DNA of 60,279 nt from NCBI RefSeq assembly GCF_002777425.1, contig NZ_MDVC01000058.1:1-60279 (forward strand), given 5' to 3'. A program made the position numbers and the translations under genes. The notes under the pieces were generated by a model that saw nothing but the letters and a program-made list of their open reading frames with translations, had not been told where the DNA came from and searched no databases. Origin of the DNA: Snodgrassella alvi (lineage in GTDB: Bacteria > Pseudomonadota > Gammaproteobacteria > Burkholderiales > Neisseriaceae). Below are positions 37,431 to 47,819 of the stretch, one piece after another (positions within the stretch are counted from its first letter, which is position 1; each line of letters begins with the position of its first letter).

Positions 37431-38180
37431 ATGTCACAAATTACCATGCGCCAGATGCTGGAAGCAGGCGTACACTTTGGTCACCAGACCCGCTACTGGA
37501 ACCCGAAAATGGCTGAGTATATTTTCGGTGCGCGTAACAAAATCCATATCATCAATCTGGAAAAAACCCTGCCGCTGTTTGTAGAAGCACAGGATGTTGT
37601 GCGCCGTCTGGCTGCCAACAAAGGTACTGTTCTGTTTGTAGGTACCAAACGCCAGGCACGTGATATCATTAAGGAAGAAGCAACCCGCGCTGGTGCTCCT
37701 TACGTGGATCATCGCTGGCTGGGCGGTATGCTTACCAACTACAAAACCGTAAAACAGTCTATCAAACGTCTGGAAGAAAAAACCGCTGCGCTGGAAAATG
37801 CCACTGAAGCCGGTTACAGTAAAAAAGAAGTGCTGGAAATGCAGCGCGAAGTGGCCAAGCTGGAACGTTCTTTAGGCGGTATCAAAGACATGAAAGGCTT
37901 GCCGGATGCGATTTTTGTTATCGATACCGGCTATCAGAAAGGTACGCTGGTAGAAGCTGCCAAGCTGGGTATTCCGGTTATCGCTATCGTTGATACCAAC
38001 AACAGCCCTGACGGCGTTAAATACGTGATTCCGGGTAATGACGACTCAGCCAAGGCAATCCGTCTGTATTGCCGTGGTATTGCCGATGCCATTTTAGAAG
38101 GTAAGGCTCAGTCTTTACAGGAAGTGGTACAGGCTGCTCAGGCTGCGGAAGAAAGACAGGCTGCAGCTACTGCTGAGTAA
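37431..38180 (+). CDS. rpsB: 30S ribosomal protein S2
   Basis: A 249-residue component of the small subunit. [23 protein letters not shown] is the near-universal N-terminus, followed by [27 protein letters not shown] and [23 protein letters not shown]. It is the first gene of rpsB-tsf, as in most bacteria, and is followed by a hairpin that may reduce read-through into tsf. Confidence 0.98.
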   Translation: MSQITMRQMLEAGVHFGHQTRYWNPKMAEYIFGARNKIHIINLEKTLPLFVEAQDVVRRLAANKGTVLFVGTKRQARDIIKEEATRAGAPYVDHRWLGGMLTNYKTVKQSIKRLEEKTAALENATEAGYSKKEVLEMQREVAKLERSLGGIKDMKGLPDAIFVIDTGYQKGTLVEAAKLGIPVIAIVDTNNSPDGVKYVIPGNDDSAKAIRLYCRGIADAILEGKAQSLQEVVQAAQAAEERQAAATAE

Positions 38181-38206
38181 TCAGTTATCTCGCATCTTTG
38201 TAAAAG

Positions 38207-38233
38207 AAGGGGGACGTTAGTGCCCCTTTTTTT
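38207..38233 (+). terminator. Terminator or attenuator between rpsB and tsf
   Basis: AAGGGG and CCCCTT arms (with inner AC/GT pairs) around GTTA, followed by a run of seven T residues. Its place between two co-expressed genes suggests partial termination. Confidence 0.7.
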
Positions 38234-38293
38234 GAAACAATTTTCAGTCTGATATCCATCCGGCTGAGCGTAATCAAGTTTAAGGAGTAAAAC

Positions 38294-39166
38294 ATGGCTG
38301 CAATTACTGCAAAAATGGTAGGTGATTTGCGTGCTGCTACCGGTTTGGGCATGATGGAATGCAAAAAAGCACTGGTAGAAGCCGAAGGTAACATGGAAAA
38401 AGCAGAAGAAATTCTGCGCATCAAATCTGGTGCCAAAGCTGGCAAACTGGCCGGCCGTACTGCTGCAGAAGGCGTAGTTGCTGATTATGTAGATGGCAAA
38501 GTAGGTGCCGTTGCCGAAATTAACTGTGAAACAGACTTCGTAGCCAAAGATACCAGCTTTATGGCATTTGCTCAGGCTGTGGCCAAAGCTGTTGCCGTAC
38601 ATAACCCTGCTTCTCTGGAAGCTCTGGCTGAAGCCAAAACTGATGACGGTGTAACTATTGAAGAAGCACGTAAAGCTGTTATTGCCAAACTGGGTGAAAA
38701 CATTACTGTACGTCGCTTCGAACGCATTGAAACCGACAACAGTCTGGTTACCTATATGCACGGTACCAAAATCGGTGTACTGGTTGAGCATAAAGGCGGC
38801 GACACTCAGGCTATCCGTCAGGTAGCAATGCATATCGCTGCCTCCAAGCCACAATGTGTTTCTGCTGCTGAAGTAGACCCTGAAATTGTAGCTAAAGAAC
38901 GCCACATCTATGAAGAACAGGCAGCTGCTTCCGGCAAACCGGCAAACATCATTGAAAAAATGGTTGAAGGCCGCGTGCAGAAGTTTCTGGCTGAAGTAAC
39001 CCTGCTGGGACAGCAGTTTGTTATCAATCCTGATCAGACTGTGGAAAAATTCCTGAAAGAACAGAATGCTGAAGTAAACCGTTTTGTTGCTTTCCACGTT
39101 GGCGAAGGTATTGAGAAAAAAGAAGTAGATTACGCTGCTGAAGTCGCTGCTGCTTCTAAAGTATAA
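38294..39166 (+). CDS. tsf: Translation elongation factor Ts
   Basis: Nucleotide exchange factor for EF-Tu. It has 290 residues. The N-terminal UBA-like domain carries [21 protein letters not shown], and the EF-Tu contact motif is [16 protein letters not shown] (TDFV at about 82-85). [10 protein letters not shown] and the Cys-containing core are typical. It lies 113 nt after rpsB behind a hairpin and is followed by its own terminator. Confidence 0.98.
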   Translation: MAAITAKMVGDLRAATGLGMMECKKALVEAEGNMEKAEEILRIKSGAKAGKLAGRTAAEGVVADYVDGKVGAVAEINCETDFVAKDTSFMAFAQAVAKAVAVHNPASLEALAEAKTDDGVTIEEARKAVIAKLGENITVRRFERIETDNSLVTYMHGTKIGVLVEHKGGDTQAIRQVAMHIAASKPQCVSAAEVDPEIVAKERHIYEEQAAASGKPANIIEKMVEGRVQKFLAEVTLLGQQFVINPDQTVEKFLKEQNAEVNRFVAFHVGEGIEKKEVDYAAEVAAASKV

Positions 39167-39183
39167 GGCAGTTAATGCCATGG

Positions 39184-39224
39184 GCACTCTGGATTCAGGA
39201 TACTGAATCAGGGTGCTTTTTTTT
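39184..39224 (+). terminator. Terminator after tsf
   Basis: GCACTCTGGATTCAG pairs with CTGAATCAGGGTGC (one bulge, one wobble) around GATA, followed by eight T residues. Confidence 0.85.
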
Positions 39225-39334
39225 GAGTTATCTGTTTACTCCGGTTGAGATAACTGAAATAAAAGTTCCCATCCTTATCCATTGAAAATTATAGTGATAG
39301 CTGTTAATTATCTAATGGCAAACTGACAGAAAGA

Positions 39335-40060
39335 ATGATCATGACTAAACCAGCTAAATACAAGCGTGTATTATTGAAACTATCCGGTGAGTCCCTGATG
39401 GGGCCAGATGCTTTCGGTATCAATCGCGATACTATTATGCAAATCACCGCACAGGTCAAAGAAGTGGTCGACATGGGCGTAGAAGTAGCCATTGTTATTG
39501 GTGGTGGTAACATCTTTCGTGGCATGGCACAGTCAGCCAAAGGCATGGAACGTGCAACAGCCGATTACATGGGCATGATGGCAACAGTGATGAATGCACT
39601 GGCCTTGAAAGAGGCATTTGAAACCCAGCAGGTTAAAGCTCGAGTTCAGTCTGCCCTGAGTATGCAGCAGGTTGCAGAAACCTATGCTCGTCCCAAAGCC
39701 ATTCAGTATCTGGAAGAAGGCAAGGTAGTAATTTTCGCAGCAGGAACCGGTAATCCGTTTTTCACCACAGATACAGCAGCCAGCTTACGTGGTGTGGAAA
39801 TGAATTGTGATATTATGTTAAAAGCAACCAATGTAGATGGTGTGTATACTGCCGACCCCAAAACCAATCCTGATGCTAGACGTTATCAGGAGATTACCTT
39901 TGATGAAGCGATTAGCCAGAACCTCAAGGTGATGGATGCTACAGCATTTGCCTTATGCCGCGAGCAGAAACTGAATATCGTAGTATTTGGTATATTCAAG
40001 CCAGGTGCACTGAAAAATGTCATTATGGGTGAAGACGAAGGTACATTGGTTCACGTATAA
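39335..40060 (+). CDS. pyrH: Uridylate kinase
   Basis: Phosphorylates UMP to UDP; hexameric and allosterically regulated by GTP/UTP. It has about 239-241 residues. The ATP/UMP site reads [15 protein letters not shown], with [11 protein letters not shown] and [19 protein letters not shown] further on. Start is ATG 39335 or ATG 39341; the second gives the common TKPAKYKR beginning. It is followed by frr, as in most bacteria. Confidence 0.97.
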   Translation: MIMTKPAKYKRVLLKLSGESLMGPDAFGINRDTIMQITAQVKEVVDMGVEVAIVIGGGNIFRGMAQSAKGMERATADYMGMMATVMNALALKEAFETQQVKARVQSALSMQQVAETYARPKAIQYLEEGKVVIFAAGTGNPFFTTDTAASLRGVEMNCDIMLKATNVDGVYTADPKTNPDARRYQEITFDEAISQNLKVMDATAFALCREQKLNIVVFGIFKPGALKNVIMGEDEGTLVHV

Positions 40061-40191
40061 AACCCACCAGAGTACTTAACTAAACTTGTGGTGACGCGTA
40101 TAACTGCGTTAGTATGCGCGTTTGCCATTTTCTGGTAGCAAAAATTTCGAAAAGATTGAAATAAATGCAGCCAGTTCAGACAGGAATGTTC

Positions 40192-40749
40192 ATGATTAAC
40201 GAAATTCAACACACCGCTGAAACCAAAATGCAGAAATCCCTTGAAGTATTGCGCGATAATCTGTCTAAAGTCCGCACAGGACGCGCGCATACCGGATTAC
40301 TTGATCAGGTAGAAGTAGAATACTACGGAAGCATGGTTTCAGTTAGTCAGGTTGCCAGCGTAACCTTGCTGGATGCACGTACCATTGGGGTTAAACCCTA
40401 TGAAAGCAAAATGGCAGCCGTTATCGAAAAGGCAATCCGCAACTCCAATCTGGGTTTGAATCCAGCAGCCATGGGTGATTTAATTCGGGTGCCAATGCCA
40501 ATGCTCACTGAAGAGCGGCGTAAAGATTTGATAAAAGTAGTCCGTGGCGAAGTGGAAGATGGCCGGGTAGTAGTCCGTAATGTCCGCCGTGATGCCAATA
40601 ATGACCTCAAACGTCTGCTTAAGGACAAGGAAATCAGTGAGGATGAAGCACACCGTGGCGAAGAAGGCATTCAGAAACTTACCGATAAATACATTGCTGA
40701 AATTGATAAAATGTTGGCCACCAAAGAGGCCGACCTGATGGCAATCTAA
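40192..40749 (+). CDS. frr: Ribosome recycling factor
   Basis: Splits the post-termination ribosome with EF-G. It has 185 residues from ATG 40192, identical in length to E. coli RRF. An in-frame ATG at 40165 would add nine unsupported residues. The tRNA-mimic three-helix bundle begins [20 protein letters not shown], with [15 protein letters not shown] and [22 protein letters not shown]. It continues the pyrH-frr-uppS-cdsA order. Confidence 0.97.
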   Translation: MINEIQHTAETKMQKSLEVLRDNLSKVRTGRAHTGLLDQVEVEYYGSMVSVSQVASVTLLDARTIGVKPYESKMAAVIEKAIRNSNLGLNPAAMGDLIRVPMPMLTEERRKDLIKVVRGEVEDGRVVVRNVRRDANNDLKRLLKDKEISEDEAHRGEEGIQKLTDKYIAEIDKMLATKEADLMAI

Positions 40750-40777
40750 ACCTTTTAATCGACGTAAAGGATGTGTT

Positions 40778-41527
40778 TTGACTACCAGTAGTACCCAAAG
40801 CGTACCTGATCACACTGAAATTCCGCGTCACATAGCCGTTATCATGGATGGTAACGGACGCTGGGCTAAAAAGCGTTTTATGCCGCGTATCATGGGGCAT
40901 AAAAAAGGTCTGGAAATGCTAGAAGAAATGACAGCCAACTGCGCTCGTATGGGCGTAGAGTATCTGACTGTCTTTGCTTTTTCTACCGAAAACTGGCGTC
41001 GCCCGGTTGATGAAGTTAATTTTCTGATGAACCTGTTTTTGCAATCATTGCAAAAACGGGTACAAAGACTGCATAAAAATAACCTGCGTCTGCGTGTCAT
41101 TGGCGATCGTAGCCGTTTTGCAGCAGAAATCGTGCGTGGTATTGAAGAAGCCGAAGCATTAACAGCCGCTAATACTGGCCTTACGCTCACAATCGCAGCC
41201 GATTATGGTGGCCGCTGGGATATTTTGCAGGCAGTCAATCAAGCTATTGCGGCTGGTGCCACCGAGCTGACTGAGACCAGTATTCTACCGTATCTGTCAC
41301 TTGGTGATGCTCCGGAGCCGGATCTGTTTATCCGTACTGGTGGTGAAACCCGCATCAGTAATTTTCTTTTATGGCAACTGGCTTATACCGAGTTGTATTT
41401 CACACCGGTTTTGTGGCCTGACTTTGACGAATCCCAGCTAGACACTGCTATTCGCTCCTATCAGGTGCGGGAGCGACGGTTTGGCAGAACTTCGGAGCAG
41501 TTGCCTCTTACCCAACAGCGTCCCTGA
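40778..41527 (+). CDS. uppS: Undecaprenyl diphosphate synthase (cis-prenyltransferase)
   Basis: Makes the C55 carrier lipid precursor for peptidoglycan and LPS. It has 249 residues. The signature HIAVIMDGNGRWAKKR contains the catalytic Asp. FIRTGGETRISNFLLWQLAY and the family C-terminus RFGRT are present. The start is TTG at 40778, behind AAAGG at 40766-40770; no ATG is in frame before the conserved domain. It ends 4 nt before cdsA. Confidence 0.97.
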   Translation: MTTSSTQSVPDHTEIPRHIAVIMDGNGRWAKKRFMPRIMGHKKGLEMLEEMTANCARMGVEYLTVFAFSTENWRRPVDEVNFLMNLFLQSLQKRVQRLHKNNLRLRVIGDRSRFAAEIVRGIEEAEALTAANTGLTLTIAADYGGRWDILQAVNQAIAAGATELTETSILPYLSLGDAPEPDLFIRTGGETRISNFLLWQLAYTELYFTPVLWPDFDESQLDTAIRSYQVRERRFGRTSEQLPLTQQRP

Positions 41528-41531
41528 TTTT

Positions 41532-42341
41532 ATGCTCAAACAACGTATTCTCACTGCTCTGGTTTTATTGCCCCTAATGATAGGTATGTTGTTTGGGGCC
41601 AACAACAGTTTATGGGTTGCTTTCAGCGGTTTGATCGCATTACTGGCATTATGGGAATATGCCCGTATTGTTCATTTTTCTAGTATCCAGAACGCCCTCT
41701 ATCTGCTATTGAGTGCAGCAGGGGGTTGTTGTCTTTATTTTTATTGTCAACAGACTGCATTGCCACTATGGATACAGATAACAGTACTGCTGTTTTGGCT
41801 GATTATCGTACCAGTCTGGCTAAAATTTAAATGGAAAATTAGAGCAAACCTGTTTGGTATCCTGATAGGCTGGCTGTTAATGGTACCTTTCTGGCAAGCT
41901 TTAATATCCCTGCGGCCAGATACCACAGCAGCTACTGCTCTGCTATCCATCATGGCACTGGTGTGGATTGCCGATATTGCAGCCTATTTTGTCGGCAGGG
42001 CTGTGGGTAAACGCAAACTGGCACCGACAATCAGCCCGAATAAAAGCTGGGAAGGTGCCATTGGCGCAGTTATCTGCGTTGCTATCTATACAGTTGTCCT
42101 GCAACAGCAAAGCTGGCTGCCCATTACCTTGCCTTGGTGGCAAAATCTTTGTCTGGCGGTGATTCTGACTGCTGTGAGTATCTGCGGCGATTTACTGGAA
42201 AGCTGGCTCAAGCGTGCCGGAGGTGTAAAAGACAGCAGCCAGCTTTTACCCGGCCATGGCGGGGTGTTTGACCGAGTAGATTCCCTGATTGCCGTACTAA
42301 GCGTTTATGCAGCCTTACTGGCCTGTTTTAGTGTAAAGTGA
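41532..42341 (+). CDS. cdsA: Phosphatidate cytidylyltransferase
   Basis: An integral membrane enzyme making CDP-diacylglycerol. It has 269 residues and about eight helices. The catalytic signature is TISPNKSWEGAIGAV and, near the C-terminus, SWLKRAGGVKDSSQLLPGHGGVFDRVDSL. The start at 41532 (MLKQRILTALVLLPLM) follows the uppS stop by 4 nt; the open frame upstream overlaps uppS and is not homologous. Confidence 0.96.
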   Translation: MLKQRILTALVLLPLMIGMLFGANNSLWVAFSGLIALLALWEYARIVHFSSIQNALYLLLSAAGGCCLYFYCQQTALPLWIQITVLLFWLIIVPVWLKFKWKIRANLFGILIGWLLMVPFWQALISLRPDTTAATALLSIMALVWIADIAAYFVGRAVGKRKLAPTISPNKSWEGAIGAVICVAIYTVVLQQQSWLPITLPWWQNLCLAVILTAVSICGDLLESWLKRAGGVKDSSQLLPGHGGVFDRVDSLIAVLSVYAALLACFSVK

Positions 42342-42348
42342 TTTCCTG

Positions 42349-43551
42349 ATGAGTGGTTGTAATCCAACGTCCATAACCATCCTGGGGGCTACCGGAAGTA
42401 TTGGCCTGAATACTCTGGATGTTATTGCCCGACATCCCGAACGATTTGCTGTTTTCGCGTTAACTGCACACCAGCAAATTGATCGTCTGGCAGAATTATG
42501 TATTCGTTTTCAGCCAGTTTATGCTGTAGTTGCCTCAGCAACACAGGTAAGTGCCCTGCAAGTACAATTACAGGCTGCCGCTGTGACTACTGAGGTATTA
42601 TTTGGTGAGCAGGCCCTGTGTGATGTCGCTCAGGCCAGTGAAACTGATGCAGTCATGGCTGCCATCGTCGGTGCTGCCGGGTTAAAACCAACTCTGGCCG
42701 CGGCCAAAGCAGGTAAAACCATTTATCTGGCAAACAAAGAAACTCTGGTAGTTGCCGGTGCATTATTTATGCAAACTGTACAGCAAAATGGTGCGCGCCT
42801 GTTACCGGTTGACAGTGAGCACAATGCCATTTTTCAGGCTTTGCCGGCAGATTATCAGGGTGATTTGGAGCAGGCTGGAGTGGCTTCGCTGATTTTAACT
42901 GCATCAGGCGGTCCTTTCCTGCATACCCCACTGGCAGATTTTGCTGCCATTACTCCAGAAGCCGCAATACAGCATCCCAATTGGCAAATGGGGCGCAAAA
43001 TTTCCGTTGATTCAGCCAGCATGATGAACAAGGGGCTGGAGTTGATTGAGGCACGCTGGCTATTTAATGCCGCTGCCGAACGGCTGGAAGTAGTCCTCCA
43101 TCCGCAAAGTGTGATACACAGTATGGTACGCTACATAGATGGCTCAGTGCTGGCACAAATGGGTGAGCCGGATATGCGTATTCCGATTGCACATTGCCTG
43201 GGATTGCCAGACAGAATTGATTCAGGGGTGAAACAGCTAGATTTCACCCGTTTAAGTGGCTTAAACTTTCTAGCACCAGATTTTGTACGCTTCCCATGTC
43301 TGAAACTGGCCTATGATGTATTGCACAGCAGCCACGCTGCCAGCTCCTGTATACTGAACGCCGCCAATGAAATTGCAGTGGCTGCCTTTTTGGACGGGCT
43401 TATTCGCTTTACCGAACTGGCATCAGTAGTAGACAACTGTCTACAGCACTTTAGTGGGCAGCCCGCCTCATCTATTGAGGAGCTCCTGCAATTGGATGGG
43501 CAAGTGCGTAGTGCAGCAACAACATGGGTAGCTAGCCGAGCTGCCAGATAA
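42349..43551 (+). CDS. dxr: 1-deoxy-D-xylulose 5-phosphate reductoisomerase
   Basis: Second step of the MEP isoprenoid pathway. It has 400 residues. The NADPH site ITILGATGSIGLNTLDV is near the N-terminus. ANKETLVVAG, the metal-binding LLPVDSEHNAIFQAL, ASGGPF and SASMMNKGLELIEA are all intact. It is the target family of fosmidomycin. It lies 7 nt after cdsA in the operon and supplies isoprenoids to the neighbouring uppS. Confidence 0.98.
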   Translation: MSGCNPTSITILGATGSIGLNTLDVIARHPERFAVFALTAHQQIDRLAELCIRFQPVYAVVASATQVSALQVQLQAAAVTTEVLFGEQALCDVAQASETDAVMAAIVGAAGLKPTLAAAKAGKTIYLANKETLVVAGALFMQTVQQNGARLLPVDSEHNAIFQALPADYQGDLEQAGVASLILTASGGPFLHTPLADFAAITPEAAIQHPNWQMGRKISVDSASMMNKGLELIEARWLFNAAAERLEVVLHPQSVIHSMVRYIDGSVLAQMGEPDMRIPIAHCLGLPDRIDSGVKQLDFTRLSGLNFLAPDFVRFPCLKLAYDVLHSSHAASSCILNAANEIAVAAFLDGLIRFTELASVVDNCLQHFSGQPASSIEELLQLDGQVRSAATTWVASRAAR

Positions 43552-43565
43552 GAACAGGATAAACC

Positions 43566-44906
43566 ATGTTATTAACCATAGTTGCTTTTATCGTAGCGAT
43601 TTTACTGCTGGTAAGTTTGCATGAATTAGGCCATCTGGTTGTAGCACGCTGGTGTGGTGTTAAAGTACTGCGCTTTAGCATAGGTTTTGGTAAGCCATTT
43701 TTTTGCGTCAAACGTGCCAATATCGAATGGTGTCTGGCACCAATCCCACTCGGTGGCTATGTCAAAATGGTTGATACCCGTGAAGGTGAGGTCAGTGAGG
43801 CCGATTTGCCTTACGCTTTTGACCGGCAACACCCGCTGAAACGTATTGCAATCGTCGTTGCTGGTCCACTAACCAATCTGATGCTGGCCGTATTGCTATA
43901 TGCTGCCAGTTTCAGTGTAGGCGGTATTACTCAGATTCGGCCATGGATTGGCATGGTTGAACCGGCAAGCGTAGCGGCAGAAGCCGGCTTTCAACCGGAT
44001 GACCGCATCGTTAAGGTGAATGGACAGGCCGTAACCGACTGGACAGATGCCCAGGCAAAAATCATGCTGAATCTGGATGGTGGTAAAGTTCAGGTTGACG
44101 TCATTACTGCTGCAGGACATTCCGGACAGCGGCAGCTAAATATCGCCGGTACAGATGCCGCAGATAATGTTGCCAAAACCGGTTATCTGGGTATCATGCC
44201 ATTTAAAGTTATCAACCAGATAGGCATGGTTGTACCCGATAGCGTTGCAGCAAAAGCTGGCTTGCGTCCCGGTGATATCCTGTTAACCATTAACGGCCGC
44301 AAACTCACAGGCTGGCAGGACTGGGTGGATAGCATCCGTGCCAGTGCCGGTGCTAAACTGGATATTACTTATCAGCGCAACGGGCAGACCCTGCAAACCA
44401 GTTTGCGACCCGCCTCAGTAGTGGAAAATGGTACTATTATCGGACAGGTTGGCGTAGGTGCCATGCGCGATAAAGCATGGGATACCCAGATTCGCCAGCA
44501 TTATCAGCCCGGCTTTTTTCAATCAGTACAACTGGCTATGCAGCGTACTTGGGATTACATTACACTAACCCTTTCCATGTTTGCCAAATTACTCACCGGT
44601 CAGGCATCGCTGCATTATCTTTCCGGTCCTTTAACTATCGCTGATGTAGCTGGCAAAACCGCAGCCATGGGCTGGCAGAGCTATACAGAATTTCTGGCAC
44701 TCGTTAGCGTGAGCCTTGGTGTACTGAATTTATTACCCATTCCCGTGTTAGACGGGGGGCATTTACTGTATTATGCGATCGAATGGATTCGCGGTAAGCC
44801 TCTGAGTTTACGTATACAAGAAATAGGACTACGTTTTGGTATCGCTGCCATGTTAATGTTGATGCTGGTGGCTTTCTTCAATGATATTACCCGCTTGTTT
44901 GGATGA
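43566..44906 (+). CDS. rseP: RIP zinc metalloprotease RseP
   Basis: An intramembrane site-2 protease of 446 residues. The zinc motif HELGH is at 19-23, and the third ligand is in VLDGGHLLYYAIE near the C-terminus. Two PDZ domains sit in the periplasmic part (VAAEAGFQPDDRIVKVNGQ and VAAKAGLRPGDILLTINGR). In enterobacteria it cleaves the anti-sigma factor RseA; a matching substrate here is not visible. The stop codon directly abuts the bamA start. Confidence 0.96.
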   Translation: MLLTIVAFIVAILLLVSLHELGHLVVARWCGVKVLRFSIGFGKPFFCVKRANIEWCLAPIPLGGYVKMVDTREGEVSEADLPYAFDRQHPLKRIAIVVAGPLTNLMLAVLLYAASFSVGGITQIRPWIGMVEPASVAAEAGFQPDDRIVKVNGQAVTDWTDAQAKIMLNLDGGKVQVDVITAAGHSGQRQLNIAGTDAADNVAKTGYLGIMPFKVINQIGMVVPDSVAAKAGLRPGDILLTINGRKLTGWQDWVDSIRASAGAKLDITYQRNGQTLQTSLRPASVVENGTIIGQVGVGAMRDKAWDTQIRQHYQPGFFQSVQLAMQRTWDYITLTLSMFAKLLTGQASLHYLSGPLTIADVAGKTAAMGWQSYTEFLALVSVSLGVLNLLPIPVLDGGHLLYYAIEWIRGKPLSLRIQEIGLRFGIAAMLMLMLVAFFNDITRLFG

Positions 44907-47285
44907 ATGATGAAATTAAAGCAGATTACTGTCAGTTTAATGGCTCTGGGCCTGTCTTCACTGGCGTTGGCAGTCGAACCGTTTACCATAAAAGACATTC
45001 GGGTAGAGGGTTTGCAGCGCACCGCACCGACAACCGTTTTCAGTTACCTGCCAGTTAAAATTGGTGATACTTTCACCGATGTCGAAGGTGAAGACATTAT
45101 TAAAAGATTATATGCCACAGGCTTCTTTGATGATGTCCGGGTTGAGACTATGGGCAATCAGGTTTTGTTAACCGTAGTTGAACGGCCGATTATCAGCAAT
45201 TTCGATGTTACCGGTGGCAAGTCAATCAACAACAACGACATCAAGAAAAATCTGAGTAGCTTTGGTTTAGGGCAATCACGCGTGTTTAATCCGGCGACAC
45301 TGGAGCAGGCCATACTCGGTTTGCAGGATGCATATCGTCAGCGCGGTAAGAATGCCGTGAAAATTACACCTAAAGTTACCCGGCTGGAACGTAATCGTGT
45401 TGCGCTCGAACTGAACATTGACGAAGGTTCAACCACAACCATCAAATCCATCAATTTTAGTGGTAACAAACAGTTCTCAGCACATACCTTGCGCAAACAG
45501 ATGTCACTGAGCCAGAAAAGCTGGACAAGCTGGCTAACCAGAGATGACCGTTATTCCGATACCCAGTTACAGCAGGACCTGGATAAAATCAATAATTATT
45601 ATCAAGATCATGGCTATCTGAATTTTCGCATTGCTGATGTCAAAATGAACAATAGCGAAGACAAAGCGCAGCGGATGATTAATATCACGGTGGATGAGGG
45701 CGCCCGTTACCGCTGGGGTAAAGTAACCATTGGCGGCGATACTCGCGAAGTACCGGCAGAATCATTACAGAAGCTGGTTAAAATCAAACAGGGCAAATGG
45801 TATAACCGCGCACAGTTGATTGATGTCATCAAGGCAATTCAGGAAAAAATGGGCAGTTCAGGCTATGCCTTCTGCCAGGTTAATGTTCGTCCGGTGCCTG
45901 ATGAAAACACCCATGTTGTCGATTTCGTCCTGAACGTAGTACCAGATCGGAAAGTATACGTTAATCAGATCAATATCACCGGTAACAACAAAACCCGCGA
46001 TGAAGTATTGCGGCGTGAGTTGCGGCAAATGGAGCGCGCTCCGTATGATGTATCTAAAATTAACCGTTCCAAAGAGCGCATTCAACAACTGGGCTACTTT
46101 GATAATGCTGAGGTAGATGTTAAGCCCGTGGCAGGTACACCCGATCAGGTAGATCTGGATATGAGCGTCAAAGAACGTTCAACCGGTTCCATCAATGTCG
46201 GTGCAGGCTGGGCACAAGATGATGGTTTGCTGCTGTCAGCAGGTATTTCACAGGATAACCTGTTTGGTACCGGTAAATCTGCCAGCCTGCAATTATCCCG
46301 TTCCAAGGTTAATCAGGTTGCCGCCTTGTCATTTACCGATCCGTATTTTACCCCCGATGGTGTAAGTCTGGGTTACAACATGTACTATCGTGGTTACAAC
46401 CCCAGTAAATCCGATAGTAACTCCATGGATTACAAAACCACCACCATCGGTGCAGCCATGACTATGGGTGTGCCAATTACTGAATACGATCGGGTGAATT
46501 TCAGCCTTGGCGCCGAGCATCTGGCCGTAAACCTGTATGGTGATTACGCACCGCAACGTTATGCTGAGTTTGTGCAGAAATATGGTAAAGATAACTGGAT
46601 ATTCAAAGGTACCGTAGGCTGGGGGCGCAATACCACTGACAGTGCATTATGGCCTACTCGCGGCTACATAATGAATGCTAATATAGACAGCGGTTTACCT
46701 GGCGGTGATTTACTATATTACAGAATCAACCACGATCAACGCTGGTATTTCCCATTAAGTAAAAACTTCACCATCATGCTATATGGCCAGCTCGGTTATG
46801 CAGACGGCTATGGTAAAACCAAAGATTTACCATTTATGTATGCCTTTAGTGGTGGTGGTTTAGGTTCAGTCCGTGGTTATGAATCCGGTACACTCGGTCC
46901 CAAATATTTCAATCGCTACAGTGATGGTTCTTACAGCAGTGATTCCAGCAGTTATGGTGGTAATTACACTGCTAATGCAACTGCGGAGCTGTTATTTCCG
47001 TTTCCGGGAATTAAAGACCAGCATACCGTCCGTCTAAGTATGTTTGCTGATGCCGGTAGCGTATGGGATAACAAAACCTACAACTACCAAAATGAAAAGG
47101 ATCCCTATGGTGGCTCCAAAGCACACAAATCCAGCTTTGGTAACGAAGTGCGTTACTCCGCAGGTTTGGCTGTTACCTGGTTATCGCCGATGGGACCTCT
47201 GAAATTCAGTTATGCCTATCCGATTCACAAAAAACCGGAAGACCAGTTGCAACGCTTCCAGTTCCAGTTAGGAACCACGTTCTAA
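44907..47285 (+). CDS. bamA: Outer membrane protein assembly factor BamA
   Basis: The central Omp85 protein that folds and inserts outer-membrane barrels, including the trimeric autotransporter anchor type found in this window. It has 792 residues. A signal peptide ends LSSLALA near residue 22. Five POTRA domains span about 23-420 (the first FTIKDIRVEGLQRTAPTTVF). The C-terminal 16-strand barrel contains the Omp85 loop motif GSVRGYESGTLGP and the protein ends in a terminal Phe. The gene begins ATGATG directly after the rseP stop, and skp follows after 24 nt. Confidence 0.98.
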   Translation: MMKLKQITVSLMALGLSSLALAVEPFTIKDIRVEGLQRTAPTTVFSYLPVKIGDTFTDVEGEDIIKRLYATGFFDDVRVETMGNQVLLTVVERPIISNFDVTGGKSINNNDIKKNLSSFGLGQSRVFNPATLEQAILGLQDAYRQRGKNAVKITPKVTRLERNRVALELNIDEGSTTTIKSINFSGNKQFSAHTLRKQMSLSQKSWTSWLTRDDRYSDTQLQQDLDKINNYYQDHGYLNFRIADVKMNNSEDKAQRMINITVDEGARYRWGKVTIGGDTREVPAESLQKLVKIKQGKWYNRAQLIDVIKAIQEKMGSSGYAFCQVNVRPVPDENTHVVDFVLNVVPDRKVYVNQINITGNNKTRDEVLRRELRQMERAPYDVSKINRSKERIQQLGYFDNAEVDVKPVAGTPDQVDLDMSVKERSTGSINVGAGWAQDDGLLLSAGISQDNLFGTGKSASLQLSRSKVNQVAALSFTDPYFTPDGVSLGYNMYYRGYNPSKSDSNSMDYKTTTIGAAMTMGVPITEYDRVNFSLGAEHLAVNLYGDYAPQRYAEFVQKYGKDNWIFKGTVGWGRNTTDSALWPTRGYIMNANIDSGLPGGDLLYYRINHDQRWYFPLSKNFTIMLYGQLGYADGYGKTKDLPFMYAFSGGGLGSVRGYESGTLGPKYFNRYSDGSYSSDSSSYGGNYTANATAELLFPFPGIKDQHTVRLSMFADAGSVWDNKTYNYQNEKDPYGGSKAHKSSFGNEVRYSAGLAVTWLSPMGPLKFSYAYPIHKKPEDQLQRFQFQLGTTF

Positions 47286-47309
47286 TCGTAGTCAGATAAG
47301 GACAAATTC

Positions 47310-47810
47310 ATGCTTAAAAAAATTGTCTTAACATTTGCTGCTACCCTGCTTTCCTGTACTCTGGCATGGGCAGAAAGCATACAAAAACTTGGCTTTATTG
47401 ATACCAGCCGGGTTTATCAGCAATCTATTCAGGCGCAGTCCATCCAGAAAGATTTGGATAAAGAATTTGCACCACGGCAGAAAAAACTGCAAGCCATGCA
47501 AACTGAAGGCCTGAAACTCAAAGAAGCAATTGAGTCCGGCAAAATTCCTGTGACAGAACGGGAAGTAAAAATCAAACAGATGTTGCAAATGGATCAGCAG
47601 TATAAAGAAGCGGCGGCTGAACTGGCAGAAGATTACAACCTGCGCCGCAATGAAGAATTTGCCTCACTCCAGCAAAATGCCAATAAAGTCATTATCGATA
47701 TGGCACGGAAAGAGGGTTATGACCTTATCATTCAGGATGCCATATTTGTCAACAGCAAATTTGACATCACTGATGCCGTTATCAAAGCATTAAATGCACA
47801 AAAACAGTAA
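47310..47810 (+). CDS. skp: Periplasmic chaperone Skp/OmpH family
   Basis: A 166-residue periplasmic holdase for outer-membrane proteins. The signal peptide ends TLAWA near residue 21. The mature part begins with the strand KLGFIDTSRVYQQS and continues as long charged helices forming the trimeric tentacles, then returns to strands (YDLIIQDAIFV). It lies between bamA and lpxD, the standard arrangement. Confidence 0.95.
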   Translation: MLKKIVLTFAATLLSCTLAWAESIQKLGFIDTSRVYQQSIQAQSIQKDLDKEFAPRQKKLQAMQTEGLKLKEAIESGKIPVTEREVKIKQMLQMDQQYKEAAAELAEDYNLRRNEEFASLQQNANKVIIDMARKEGYDLIIQDAIFVNSKFDITDAVIKALNAQKQ

Positions 47811-47819
47811 GGCAGAATC

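Noticed and set aside
38138-39187. A 349-codon minus-strand open frame opposite tsf
   Set aside because: It mirrors the strongly biased codons of tsf, spans the rpsB-tsf gap and has no domain resemblance; tsf on the plus strand is certain.
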